DNA of 64,000 nt from Azospirillum melinis (GTDB taxonomy: Bacteria; Pseudomonadota; Alphaproteobacteria; Azospirillales; Azospirillaceae): contig NZ_WHOS01000001.1 of the NCBI RefSeq assembly GCF_013340935.1, positions 310,001-374,000 of the forward strand, in the 5' to 3' direction. Below the pieces are notes generated by a model. The model searched no databases. It was not told the origin of the DNA and saw only the letters and a program-made list of their open reading frames with translations. This document shows, in pieces, positions 29,122 to 38,186 of the stretch (position 1 is the stretch's first letter; each line of letters begins with the position of its first letter). A program made the translations under genes and the position numbers.

Positions 29122-29844
29122 TTGGCGAAGAAAAGCACCCTGCGGGCGGTCACCACAACCGCGCTGGCCGATGCGATCAAGCGCAGCCGAAGCCGCATGG
29201 CGACGCCATGGCAGCGCGCGCTCGGCCATCTGGAAGCCGTGTTCATCGACCATGCCTGTTTCCGGCTGATCTATTCCAACACCTACCGCATCTCCCCCAA
29301 CATGTACCGGGCGAGCCAGCCCTCGCCTTCGCACATCGCGGCGGCTGCGCGCAACGGGGTGAAGTCGATCCTCAACCTGCGCGGCTCGCGCGACTGCGCC
29401 TCCTACATCCTGGAGGCGGAAGCCTGCCGCGCCCATGGCCTGGAACTGGTCGATTTCCCGGTCAACTCCCGCGACATGCCGAAGAAGGAAACCCTTCTGA
29501 AAGCGCGCGAACTGTTCAAGACCATGACCTATCCTGCGCTGATGCACTGCAAGTCGGGCGCCGACCGCGCCGGCTTCATGTCGACGCTGTATCTGTTCGC
29601 CCATGAAGGCCAGCCGCTCGAACAGGCGATGAAGCAGTTGTCGTGGAAATATGGCCACTTCAAGCAGGCGAAGACCGGCATCCTCGATTACTTCTTCGAG
29701 CTGTACGCCGCCTACAACCAGAAGCGTCCCATCGCCTTCTGGGATTGGGTCGAGCGCGTCTATGACCCGGTGGAAGCCAAGGCGAGCTTCCGGTCGCGGG
29801 AATGGGCCGACGCGGTGGTCGACCGGGTGCTGGGCCGCGAATAG
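29122..29844 (+). CDS. Dual-specificity/tyrosine phosphatase-like protein
   Basis: This 240-residue protein has the cysteine-phosphatase P-loop MHCKSGADRAG with nucleophile C143 and R149 (HC-x5-R), plus SILNLRG upstream as in bacterial dual-specificity phosphatases. A TTG at 29122 with GGAAGG six nt upstream is the best start; an internal ATG near 29197 is the alternative. A C-terminal helical region (FWDWVERVYDP) follows the catalytic domain. The gene lies 79 nt after the tandem paralogues, with a strong inverted repeat between. Substrate is unknown: protein tyrosine, phosphoinositide or nucleotide are all possible. Confidence 0.82.
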   Translation: MAKKSTLRAVTTTALADAIKRSRSRMATPWQRALGHLEAVFIDHACFRLIYSNTYRISPNMYRASQPSPSHIAAAARNGVKSILNLRGSRDCASYILEAEACRAHGLELVDFPVNSRDMPKKETLLKARELFKTMTYPALMHCKSGADRAGFMSTLYLFAHEGQPLEQAMKQLSWKYGHFKQAKTGILDYFFELYAAYNQKRPIAFWDWVERVYDPVEAKASFRSREWADAVVDRVLGRE

Positions 29845-29862
29845 AGCGGCCCGCACCGTTGT

Positions 29863-30519
29863 TCATCGGGCGACGTACCAGTCGGCGCGGTGGTTGAAGG
29901 CGACGAAGGCATTCAGCACCGCAGCACCCAGGATGGACGCCAGCAGCGCCGGCCAATCAAGCACGAAGGCCGCAGCCGAGAATACCGCCAGATCGAACAG
30001 CGACTGCAGCCAGCCGGCACGGAAGCCGGTCTTTTCCTGCAGGTAAAAGGCGAGGATGCCGACCCCGCCGCCGCTGGCGCCATGGCGGAACAGGGCTATG
30101 ACGCCGATCCCGACGCAGAAGCCGGCCAGCACCGCCGCGACATAGGGGTTGATGACGCTGAAGCTCATCATCGTCGGCAGCAACCCGGACAGCACGGCGA
30201 TGCCGGTCACCGCGATCAGCGACTTGACCGTAAAACCGACGCCGATGCGCGCCAGCGCAAGAAAATAAAAGGGAAGGTTGACCAGGAAGAACAGAGTTCC
30301 GAAATCGATCCCGGTTGCGTAAGAAATAACAAAGGCGAGTCCCGCCGCCTGTCCGGTGACCAGCCCAGCGGCATGAAGAATGGCAATGCCGAAGGACGTC
30401 ATGACAATGCCGAACAGTTGTCCTTGCAAATTGTCAAAGACACTGTGCGCCGCCTTTGGACGCTCGTAAGTGGCCGATGCGGGGGATGACGAAATGGTCG
30501 AGGCCGAATTGTTCGTCAT
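29863..30519 (-). CDS. YitT-family membrane protein, second copy
   Basis: This 218-residue membrane protein is a paralogue of the one at 2406-3035. It shares TGQAAGLAFVISYATGIDFGTLFFLVNLPFYF in pieces, LFRHGASGGGVGILAFYLQEKTGFRAGW and a C-terminal NAFVAFNHR. An N-terminal polar extension of about 30 residues rich in Ser and Ala distinguishes it. The ATG has a GAGGGG site nine nt upstream. It is convergent with the phosphatase gene. Function in the family is not settled. The 231-nt region upstream holds no gene that I can support. Confidence 0.8.
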   Translation of the reverse strand: MTNNSASTISSSPASATYERPKAAHSVFDNLQGQLFGIVMTSFGIAILHAAGLVTGQAAGLAFVISYATGIDFGTLFFLVNLPFYFLALARIGVGFTVKSLIAVTGIAVLSGLLPTMMSFSVINPYVAAVLAGFCVGIGVIALFRHGASGGGVGILAFYLQEKTGFRAGWLQSLFDLAVFSAAAFVLDWPALLASILGAAVLNAFVAFNHRADWYVAR

Positions 30520-30750
30520 GCCAGCTACCCCTCGGTGTCGCCTGTGTGTTTACACGCGACGACCAATATAGGTCATTTCTGCTGACCTATCCATACTTCG
30601 CTTCGGCGAAGAGTTGAGCTATGCGATTTGCGGGGGATCGGGTGAGGAGACGGTCCTTTGGTGCCGGCCGCCCACCTCCCACCGGCGTTCCGCGACGACA
30701 GCAATGAATGGGAGGGGGCAAGCGACCGAACCCTGATAAATAGCGAAAGA

Positions 30751-31737
30751 TCACGCCGCCAGGGTCCGCGCCAGCGTGTCGCCATCGACGTTGCGGCCGG
30801 ATAGAACCGCCACCGTCCGTCCAGTCCGTCCCAGCCGGCCGCCGAGCACCGCGGCGATCCCCGCGGCCCCGGCTCCCTCGGCAACCACGCCGAAAGAACG
30901 GTGCAAAGCCCTCATCGCCGCAGCGATCTCCGCCTCCTCAACCTCGACCACCCGGTCGACAAGGGTGTCCACGATTGCCTGTGGCAGCTTGCCCAGCGCA
31001 TGGACGTTGATACCGTCGGCCAGCGTCGGACCGCCCCGCCGGGCAAGGCGCACGCCGATCACCCGCACCCACGGATTCCGCGCCTTCACCGCAGCGGCCA
31101 CCCCGGCCAGCAGGCCGCCGCCGCCGACCGGCACCACCACCGTGTCGACATCCGGACGGTCGGCCAGGATCTCCAGCCCGACGGTCCCCTGCCCGGCGAT
31201 CACGTCGGGATCGTCATAGGGATGGAGGAAGGTCAGCCGGCGTTCCGCCGCGAGTTCCAGCGCCCTGCCCTTTGCCTCGCCGACCGTGGCGCCGTGCAGC
31301 ACCACCTCGGCACCCAGTTCCGCGGTGCGCTCCACCTTGCAGCGCGGGGCCGTCTCCGGCATCACGATGGTGGCCCGCACCCCCAGGCGGGCGGCATGCA
31401 GCGCCACCCCCTGCGCATGGTTGCCGGCCGACATCGCCACCACGCCGCCGGCCCGTTCCGGTGCCGTCAGCCGCAGCAGGCGGTTCAGCGCACCGCGCTC
31501 CTTGAAGGCGCCGGTGGCTTGGAACACCTCCGCCTTCAGCCACAGGTCCCGGCTCAACGTCGGCGCATGCAGCAGCGGCGTGCGGACGATCTGGCCGGAC
31601 AGCCGCTCGGCGGCATCGGTCACCGCCGACAAGGGCAGCCACGGCGGCAGCCACGCAGGCAGGCGGTCTTCAAGGGATCGGTGGCGGGGAGCGCAGACGG
31701 AAAGGGTGCGCGCGGCATCGGCATGCGCGGTGAACAT
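30751..31737 (-). CDS. PLP-dependent threonine/serine dehydratase
   Basis: This 328-residue fold type II PLP enzyme deaminates threonine (and serine) to 2-oxobutyrate. The PLP lysine lies in ATGAFKERGALNRL, and the cofactor-binding glycine loop is VPVGGGGLLAG. SAGNHAQGVA is also characteristic. It lacks the C-terminal ACT regulatory domain of biosynthetic IlvA, so a catabolic role is more likely. The ATG at 31737 follows GAGGATC; the frame is open further upstream without similarity. A racemase or other family member is the alternative. Confidence 0.85.
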   Translation of the reverse strand: MFTAHADAARTLSVCAPRHRSLEDRLPAWLPPWLPLSAVTDAAERLSGQIVRTPLLHAPTLSRDLWLKAEVFQATGAFKERGALNRLLRLTAPERAGGVVAMSAGNHAQGVALHAARLGVRATIVMPETAPRCKVERTAELGAEVVLHGATVGEAKGRALELAAERRLTFLHPYDDPDVIAGQGTVGLEILADRPDVDTVVVPVGGGGLLAGVAAAVKARNPWVRVIGVRLARRGGPTLADGINVHALGKLPQAIVDTLVDRVVEVEEAEIAAAMRALHRSFGVVAEGAGAAGIAAVLGGRLGRTGRTVAVLSGRNVDGDTLARTLAA

Positions 31738-32117
31738 CGCGAAGATCCTCGGCGAACGAATTTTTGGGTGAGTCGGGCGTGCCCCGGACCGCCTCAGCGG
31801 ACCGGGAGAGTAATTCGCGCCGAGCCACACATTCGCTCGCCGAACCGGACGTCATAAGACGACGCCGCAACAGCGGTCAGAGCGTTGGACCTGTCATGAA
31901 CCGGATTGAGGGTTCCGGGAACCACATAGTGCAGCGACACGCCACACACTCCACACGACCATTGAACACGAAGACGGCAACCCTCCGACGCTTCAGAGCG
32001 CCGGGCCGGTAATTCGCATTCGCATGGTGTCGGTGGTCTTCATGGGATCTGGATACCCGTTGTTGCAGCGGCGGTCAAGCCGTCATCGTTCAAATTGTCG
32101 CAGGTCGATACACCCCT
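31738..32117. other. 380-nt gap between dehydratase promoter side and cyclase stop
   Basis: No gene is supported here. It contains one imperfect hairpin, CCCGGACCGC (31783-31792) with GCGGACCGGG (31797-31806), one mismatch, 45 nt upstream of the dehydratase start. It could be a leader structure for that gene. The rest lacks recognisable sites. Confidence 0.4.
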
Positions 32118-33593
32118 TCACATCACCTCGACCCGGTTCCGCCCGAGCGCCTTGGCGCGGTAGAGCGCCTGATCGGCCCGCCCCAGCACGCTCTCCACCG
32201 TATCTCCCAGCGCCCGCACCTCCGTCAGACCGAAGCTTCCGGTCAGTTGGAAGCTCCGGCCATCCGACATCTCGATTGCCAACGCGGCGAGGCCGCTGCG
32301 CAGCCGCTCCGCGATGGCCACACCGTCGGCTCGCGAACTGTCCGGCAGCAGGATGGCGAATTCCTCCCCACCGATGCGGCCGATCTGGTCGGTCGCGCGC
32401 ATCTGGCCGCGGATCACCTCGACCACCCGGCGAATCGCGAGATCGCCGGCGCCGTGGCCCATCTCATCGTTGATGCGCTTGAAATGGTCGATGTCGAGCA
32501 TGATCAGACAGGCCATGCCTGCGGTCTGACGCCCCTCCGGGACAACGTCCAGCCCGGTCAGCAGACGTTCCAGAAGCTCCAGAATATGCCGGCGGTTGTG
32601 GGCACCGCTCAACGGGTCGGTGGTGGCAAGGCGCTGGAGTTCGCGTTCCATCCGCCGCCGCTCCGTGATGTCGGTGGCGATGGAGATCACGCCGGTCGCG
32701 GCGCCGTCCGGCGCGGTCAGCGGACGCTTCACCACCAGCAGCTCACGCGCGTCGCCGTCCGGCCCGGCGACGCTGGTTTCGAAGGAAAAGGCCGTTGTGC
32801 CGGGCGGACTCTGTTCCGGGAAATCCTGGCTTGGAGGCCCCTGATCCTGGGATGACCATTCGGCCCCGTCGGCGGCGTTCGGAAACAGCTCGCGGAAGGC
32901 ACGGTTGCATAGGGCATAGCGGCCGGCCGAGTCCTTGTACCAGACCGGGCTCGGCATCAGTTCCACCAGATTCTCGATGAAGCGGCGCTGCTCCTCGGCC
33001 AGGGCCGTCTGCCGTTCCAGCTGCGCCGTGCGTTCGGCGACGCGATGCTCCAGCGATTGGTTCAGAGTCTCGATGGTGACCAGATCGCGCCAGCCACGCA
33101 CGGCGCTGACCAGACTGGTAAACAGCTTCTGGGCGGTCAGCTCCGCCTTGCTTTTGTAGTCGTTGATGTCATAGGCGACAATGGCGTCGCGTTCCGGCGC
33201 CTGTCCGGGCTGGCCGGTGCGCAGGATGATGCGGATGTGGCGGTTGCCCAGATCGCGCCGGATGTGATGGACCAGACGCAGGCCCGCATCCTGCGTTTCC
33301 ATCACAACGTCGAGAAGGACCACGGGCAGGTCCGGCCGTTCGGCCAGGATCGTCTGCGCCTCCGCTGCGGAAAAGGCGCTGACGATGGTGAAGCGGCGGC
33401 TTTCGAACTCGAAATCGTTCAGCAGCACGCGCGTCATCGCATGCACCTGCTCGTCGTCGTCGACAACCAGCACCGGCCATGGAGCGGCCGTCGTCATCAG
33501 CCGGTCCGGCATCGTGCCGGTTTCGTCGTCCTGGAACATCAGATCGTCGGGCGACATGTCACCTGCCGGGAATTGCCCAGTTGAGCGTTGCAT
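32118..33593 (-). CDS. Response regulator-PAS-GGDEF diguanylate cyclase
   Basis: This 491-residue cytosolic protein should make cyclic di-GMP. Residues 40-165 form a receiver domain with acidic pocket DDDE (45-48), phospho-acceptor D95 and LRTGQPG. A coiled segment near 175-205 leads to a PAS domain (about 205-310). The C-terminal GGDEF domain has GGEEF at 408-412 and an inhibitory-site RATD at 399-402. I start at 33593, 10 nt after the binding-protein stop, with GGTGAG upstream; an earlier start at 33626 would overlap that gene. It is the third gene of an operon with a sensor kinase, its likely phosphodonor. Confidence 0.88.
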   Translation of the reverse strand: MQRSTGQFPAGDMSPDDLMFQDDETGTMPDRLMTTAAPWPVLVVDDDEQVHAMTRVLLNDFEFESRRFTIVSAFSAAEAQTILAERPDLPVVLLDVVMETQDAGLRLVHHIRRDLGNRHIRIILRTGQPGQAPERDAIVAYDINDYKSKAELTAQKLFTSLVSAVRGWRDLVTIETLNQSLEHRVAERTAQLERQTALAEEQRRFIENLVELMPSPVWYKDSAGRYALCNRAFRELFPNAADGAEWSSQDQGPPSQDFPEQSPPGTTAFSFETSVAGPDGDARELLVVKRPLTAPDGAATGVISIATDITERRRMERELQRLATTDPLSGAHNRRHILELLERLLTGLDVVPEGRQTAGMACLIMLDIDHFKRINDEMGHGAGDLAIRRVVEVIRGQMRATDQIGRIGGEEFAILLPDSSRADGVAIAERLRSGLAALAIEMSDGRSFQLTGSFGLTEVRALGDTVESVLGRADQALYRAKALGRNRVEVM

Positions 33594-33603
33594 AAGCCTG
33601 TAC

Positions 33604-35226
33604 TCACCGGGCTTCGATGTCGACACCTGAAAAATCCTGATTGAAAATGTTGTTCGTGTAGTTTTTTACCTCCTTGCGGTGGGCGACGACGATGATCGAG
33701 TTCGCAATGGGAAACCATGGGACTTCCTGATGGAAGATCTGCTGGGCAGTGCGGTAATGGGCAGTCCGGCGGGAGACATCGCTGGTCACCTTGGCCTTGG
33801 TGATCTGCTCTTCGAAATCGGGATTGCACCATCTCGCGATGTTGGCGCCGCCGGGACGCACCGCGCCGCAATTCAGAAGGAAATACAGGAAGTTGTCGGG
33901 ATCGCCATTGTCGCCGGTCCAGCCATAGAGCACCATGTCCTGTTCGCCCCGGGTCACTTGGCGGCGATAGTTGCCCCAGCTTTCGGTCTTCAGGGTCAGC
34001 TTGATCCCGACGCGTTCCAGATTCTCCCGGATCATTTCGGCGGCACGCTTGCCATTGGGCAGGTAGGGGCGCGTCACCGGCGGATACCACAGGTCGAGGG
34101 TGAAGCCCTCGGGATGACCCGCCTCGACCAGCAGACGGCGCGCCTCGACCGGATCGAACGGGTGATCCTCGATGCTGTCATTGTAGGACCACATGCCGGG
34201 CGGAATCGGGTTTTTGGCCGGTAGCCCGCCATTCTGATAGACCGCGTCGACCAGGGTGCGCTTGTCGATCGCCAGGGTGATCGCCCGCCTCACCCGCACA
34301 TCGTCGAGCGGCGGCTTTTGGGTGTTGAGCGCCATATAGGCGACGTTCCGCCCATCCTGCCGTTCCAACACCAGATTTGGATCTTTCTCGATGTTCCCCA
34401 ACTCGGCCGGGTTGGGAAAAATCATCACGTGGCATTCACCAGACCGCAGCTTGTTCAAGCGAACCGCGATGTTCGGTGTGATCGAGTAGATCAGATTGTC
34501 CAACGGCTGGCGCCCGCGCCAATAATCGCCGAAGGCCTTGTAACGGATCGCCACGTCCTTCTGGTAGGACACGAGCCGGAACGGTCCCGTTCCGATGGGC
34601 ATCTCGTCGAACGAAGCCTGGCGGCCGGATTTCATCAGAAAATCCGCATATTCGGCGGATTGGATCGACAGGAACGGCATCGCCAGATCGGCGAGGAACG
34701 GCGCTTCCGAATGATCCAGGGTGATGCGGACGGTATGGTCGTCCAGTTTCTCCACCGACTTCAACAGGGTGGGCAGCCCCATATCCTTGAAGTAATCATA
34801 GGTTGCCGGCCCGACATTGTGATAGGGATGGTCGGCATGCCATTGACGTTCGAAGGTAAAAAGAACGTCATCGGCGTTGAGTGGCCTGCTTGGGGTGAAC
34901 AGATCGTTGGAATGGAAGTTCACATTCCGGCGAAGATGGAAATCATAGATCAGACCGTCAGCCGAGATCGTGTAGGATTCGGCCAGCCCGCTGTCCGTGA
35001 TTTGTCCATCCGGCCCCATTTCAACCAGATTGTTGAAGAGCGGTGTGACCGCATTCACGGTGGTGCCGGAGGTTGAGAACTGCGCATTGAAGCTCTGCGG
35101 ATTTCCTTCGGTGCAGTAGACGAGAGATTTTTCCGCCAGCGCCGCGCCGGACATTGCCGCAAGCCCGAAAAGAACAGCCGCCCCCTTTGCAAGAGTCCCC
35201 GTCAACGTCTTCGGCGGCAAAGGCAT
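33604..35226 (-). CDS. DppA/OppA-like extracellular solute-binding protein without a transporter
   Basis: This 540-residue family 5 binding protein has a signal peptide ending SGAALAE. Typical family motifs are LNADDVLFTFERQ, PIGTGPFRLVSYQ, DDVRVRRAITLAIDKRTLVDAVYQ and GWTGDNGDPDNFL. Such proteins bind peptides, nickel or heme in the periplasm and normally serve ABC importers. No permease or ATPase gene is adjacent. Its ATG follows the kinase stop with no gap (TGAATG), and the cyclase gene follows 10 nt later. A sensing role for the kinase is the simplest reading, by analogy with TorT-TorS; this is inference. Confidence 0.88.
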   Translation of the reverse strand: MPLPPKTLTGTLAKGAAVLFGLAAMSGAALAEKSLVYCTEGNPQSFNAQFSTSGTTVNAVTPLFNNLVEMGPDGQITDSGLAESYTISADGLIYDFHLRRNVNFHSNDLFTPSRPLNADDVLFTFERQWHADHPYHNVGPATYDYFKDMGLPTLLKSVEKLDDHTVRITLDHSEAPFLADLAMPFLSIQSAEYADFLMKSGRQASFDEMPIGTGPFRLVSYQKDVAIRYKAFGDYWRGRQPLDNLIYSITPNIAVRLNKLRSGECHVMIFPNPAELGNIEKDPNLVLERQDGRNVAYMALNTQKPPLDDVRVRRAITLAIDKRTLVDAVYQNGGLPAKNPIPPGMWSYNDSIEDHPFDPVEARRLLVEAGHPEGFTLDLWYPPVTRPYLPNGKRAAEMIRENLERVGIKLTLKTESWGNYRRQVTRGEQDMVLYGWTGDNGDPDNFLYFLLNCGAVRPGGANIARWCNPDFEEQITKAKVTSDVSRRTAHYRTAQQIFHQEVPWFPIANSIIVVAHRKEVKNYTNNIFNQDFSGVDIEAR

Positions 35227-37914
35227 TCACTGCTCCTGCGGGGATGGCACTGCGGCGACCAACGTCATGTTATCAGTGGCAAATCGCCGTGGAAAGCGAA
35301 TGGTGAACCGCACGCCTCTATCGGGAAGGCTATCCACCGCGATCTTTCCACCCAGCCGATTGACCACGAGGTTATAGACAATGTGCAGGCCGAGACCGGT
35401 GCTGCCCGCACCGCGCCGGGTGGTGAAGAACGGATCGAACACCCGGCCCAGATCGGCCGGGGCAATCCCGCGGCCATCGTCGGAGTAGACCAGCGTCACC
35501 ATGTCGGCGCCCTGGGCTGCGGCGGCAATCAGCAGTTGACCCCGCTGTCCTTCGCGATAGGCGTGAGTGATGGAGTTCATCACGAAATTGGTCAGGATCT
35601 GCGCCAGAACGCCGGGAAAGCCGTCGATCTCGATGGTTTCCGGACAGTCCACCCGCAGGCTGTGACCCGCCCGGCGCCAAGACGGGCTGAGGCTGGTCGC
35701 CAGATCCTCCAGATAAGGCTTCAGCAGGAAAAGCCGTTCCTCGCCGCTGGTCTGGTCGGCAGCGACCTGCTTGAAGCTCTGCACCAGCTCGCAGGCCTGC
35801 TGGAGGTTCAGCACCAGCAGCCGGGCAATCTCGTCCGCCGTCTCCTGGAACTCGGCGAAGTCGCTGCGGCGCAGATTGCCCCCGCTCGCCTGCCGCGCCA
35901 GGATCGCCAGCCGGTCCTCCAGATGGGTGGCTCCCATCAGGGCATTGCCCAGCGGCGTGTTGATCTCGTGCGCCACGCCGGCAACCAGGCCACCCAGTGA
36001 CGCCATCTTTTCCGCCTGGATCAGGTCGGCCTGGGTGCGGCGCAGGTCTTCCAGGGCGCGGTCGGCGCGGTCCTTCGCCTGCCGGGCCGCCCGTTCGCGC
36101 AGGCCGATCTCGCGGATGAAGAAGGCGGCCGCACGCGCCATCGCACCGAATTCGTCCTGGCGGCGCGTGCCGTCGATCGGGCCGGCCAGCGGGTCCTCGG
36201 CCAGCCGGGTCATCTGCTTTTGCAGGCGCAGCACCGGCCGGCTGATCGACCGCGCCACCACCGCCGCGGCGCCGCCGCCCAGCAGCAGGCCGATGGTCGC
36301 CCCAATGACCAGGATACGGGTCAGCAGCTCGCCGATGCGCGCGGCTTCGTCCCGGAAGGTCTCGTCCAGTTGCCTTGCGGTTTCCACCAGCGCGCCGGCA
36401 TCGCGATCCATGGTGATCAGCAGTTGGTTGAGGCGACGCAGTCCCTCGGCGGTGCGGCGCAGACTGTCCCGCCAGTTGCGGATGGCCGACAGCACCTCGT
36501 CCTGCAACAGCGGCGACATGGGGAGGCCGCGCACCGTCTCCAGCAGGGCGCCGGCATCGGCAACGATGCGGTCGGCCTCCTCCGCGTCACGCACCGCCAC
36601 CGCATCGGCGGCCCGCCGGCCGAGACGCAGGGCGACGACGGCGACGTTCTGCGTCTCCTGCTCGGTGTCGTTGGCCTGGATCGCATAGGCGATCAGCTGA
36701 ACAACCTCGTCCTGGATCGCGGTGTAACCGGTGGCCTTCACCATCAGAATGCGGGCGGTCAGCGCCTCGATGGCGGATGCCGCTTCCGCCCCGGCGCGCT
36801 GTGCGGATTCGAGCGCCTGCTGGGCCGCGGCGGCACGGGCCTGCACACGGTATAGCCCGTCCAGCGGCCCACGCAAGGACGGCAGCATGGAGGACAGGAA
36901 GGTCACGTCGGGCTGGCGGTTCAGCGTTCCGGTCAGCACCAGCGCCCGCACCACCGGCAGCGTGCGGATGACCTGCTCGGCCAGCATCCGCTCGCCCAAG
37001 GGACTGCTGATGGCCGGCCGCTCGGCATCGTCGCCCCCCAGGCCCGCTGCCGCCTGCACAGCCGTTTCGAAGCGGCTCAATGCCGCGTCACGTTCGGCCT
37101 GGGCCGCACGCAGTTCGGTGACGGCGGCCTGCAACCCGTCCACCGTGGCGGCATAGCGGGCGGCGGACTGCTTCGCCGGATAGCGATCGACCAGCGGGTC
37201 GGTCCGATCCAAGGCCGACTGCAACCGGTCGGCGGTTCCAATCAGCCTGTCTATGGCGATGTGGAAATCGGCCAGGGTCAGGGGGCGGCCGCTGCCGAAC
37301 AGTCCGACCCCGAACCCAAGGGCGGCGACATGCTGGGCCTCCGCCCGTTGCAAATCCAGCATCGCCTCGCGCAGCTCATGGGCGCTGTCGACCACGTCGC
37401 GGCTGTCCCGCAGGCGCTGGTCCGCCTCCGTCAGGGATCCGAGGGAATCGACGTTGGCGGCATGCTGGCGTTCGCGGGCGCGGTCGGTCAGCGCCATCAG
37501 GGTGGAGGCGTGAAGCCCCATGTCGGCCACCGCGGAATCGTTCGCGGCGGTCACCTGGATGAAGCTGCGCATCTGGTCGACATAGCGCGCCAGCACGGCG
37601 GTCGCACGCTCCACCTCCGCCCGATGGGTATTGGCCGATCCGGCCTTGTCCAGCTGGCGCAACTCGGCCGCCGCCGAGTCCGACATGCTCTCGAAACGGT
37701 CGGCGCGGCTGGCACGGTCGGCAGGAGCCACCTGAAGATAGTCGATGCGGGCTGCGGTCGCCGCCAGCACGTCGCGATAGACCGAACCTGCGAGCACCGC
37801 CGATTCGTAAACCCGCTCGCTGCGGGCCAGCAGCAGCCCGCCGGCCACCGCGATGACCGCCGCGACCATGACCGGCACGCCCCCGACGACCGCGATGCGC
37901 GAACGAATCCTCAT
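35227..37914 (-). CDS. Transmembrane sensor histidine kinase
   Basis: This 895-residue kinase has a first membrane helix at residues 7-29 and a very long helical periplasmic domain (about 30-530). A second membrane helix spans about 533-555, with a HAMP-like linker and a coiled coil before the catalytic core. The H box is AGVAHEINTPLGN with H649. An N box (NFVMNSITHAYR), DDGRGI, FDPFFTT and GSTGLGLHI complete the ATPase domain. It has no receiver of its own. It heads an operon with a binding protein and a REC-GGDEF protein. The 500-residue periplasmic part is unusually large and resembles TorS-type sensors in layout only. Confidence 0.9.
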   Translation of the reverse strand: MRIRSRIAVVGGVPVMVAAVIAVAGGLLLARSERVYESAVLAGSVYRDVLAATAARIDYLQVAPADRASRADRFESMSDSAAAELRQLDKAGSANTHRAEVERATAVLARYVDQMRSFIQVTAANDSAVADMGLHASTLMALTDRARERQHAANVDSLGSLTEADQRLRDSRDVVDSAHELREAMLDLQRAEAQHVAALGFGVGLFGSGRPLTLADFHIAIDRLIGTADRLQSALDRTDPLVDRYPAKQSAARYAATVDGLQAAVTELRAAQAERDAALSRFETAVQAAAGLGGDDAERPAISSPLGERMLAEQVIRTLPVVRALVLTGTLNRQPDVTFLSSMLPSLRGPLDGLYRVQARAAAAQQALESAQRAGAEAASAIEALTARILMVKATGYTAIQDEVVQLIAYAIQANDTEQETQNVAVVALRLGRRAADAVAVRDAEEADRIVADAGALLETVRGLPMSPLLQDEVLSAIRNWRDSLRRTAEGLRRLNQLLITMDRDAGALVETARQLDETFRDEAARIGELLTRILVIGATIGLLLGGGAAAVVARSISRPVLRLQKQMTRLAEDPLAGPIDGTRRQDEFGAMARAAAFFIREIGLRERAARQAKDRADRALEDLRRTQADLIQAEKMASLGGLVAGVAHEINTPLGNALMGATHLEDRLAILARQASGGNLRRSDFAEFQETADEIARLLVLNLQQACELVQSFKQVAADQTSGEERLFLLKPYLEDLATSLSPSWRRAGHSLRVDCPETIEIDGFPGVLAQILTNFVMNSITHAYREGQRGQLLIAAAAQGADMVTLVYSDDGRGIAPADLGRVFDPFFTTRRGAGSTGLGLHIVYNLVVNRLGGKIAVDSLPDRGVRFTIRFPRRFATDNMTLVAAVPSPQEQ

Positions 37915-38140
37915 GCGCGCCCTGCCGCGCAGTCACGCGCGCCGGCTGCCCGGCAAGAGTGCCGGGAGAGGGGCAGGCTCCCGGAAAAGGGTGAATGGCG
38001 ATCCGCCACGAACGCTCCGCACTCAGGACCTAATGGGCCTTAGCAGAGCAATGGACCGTGGCAAAGGGATAAAGCCATCGGAAAGAAAGCGATAGGCCGG
38101 ATGGGGCGAAAGGCCGCTCCATCCCGCCCCACCCGACGCC

Positions 38141-38186
38141 GTTTACGACATGGCCCGTTACGACTTGGCCAGTTACGACTTGGTTG
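38141..38186 (-). repeat. Three 15-nt tandem repeats spanning the choX stop codon
   Basis: On the minus strand the end of choX reads AAG TCG TAA, then CTGGCC, then AAG TCG TAA, CGGGCC and ATG TCG TAA. The 15-nt unit is repeated in frame, giving three consecutive in-phase TAA stops. The third copy differs slightly. This is a local tandem duplication of the stop region. Confidence 0.8.
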
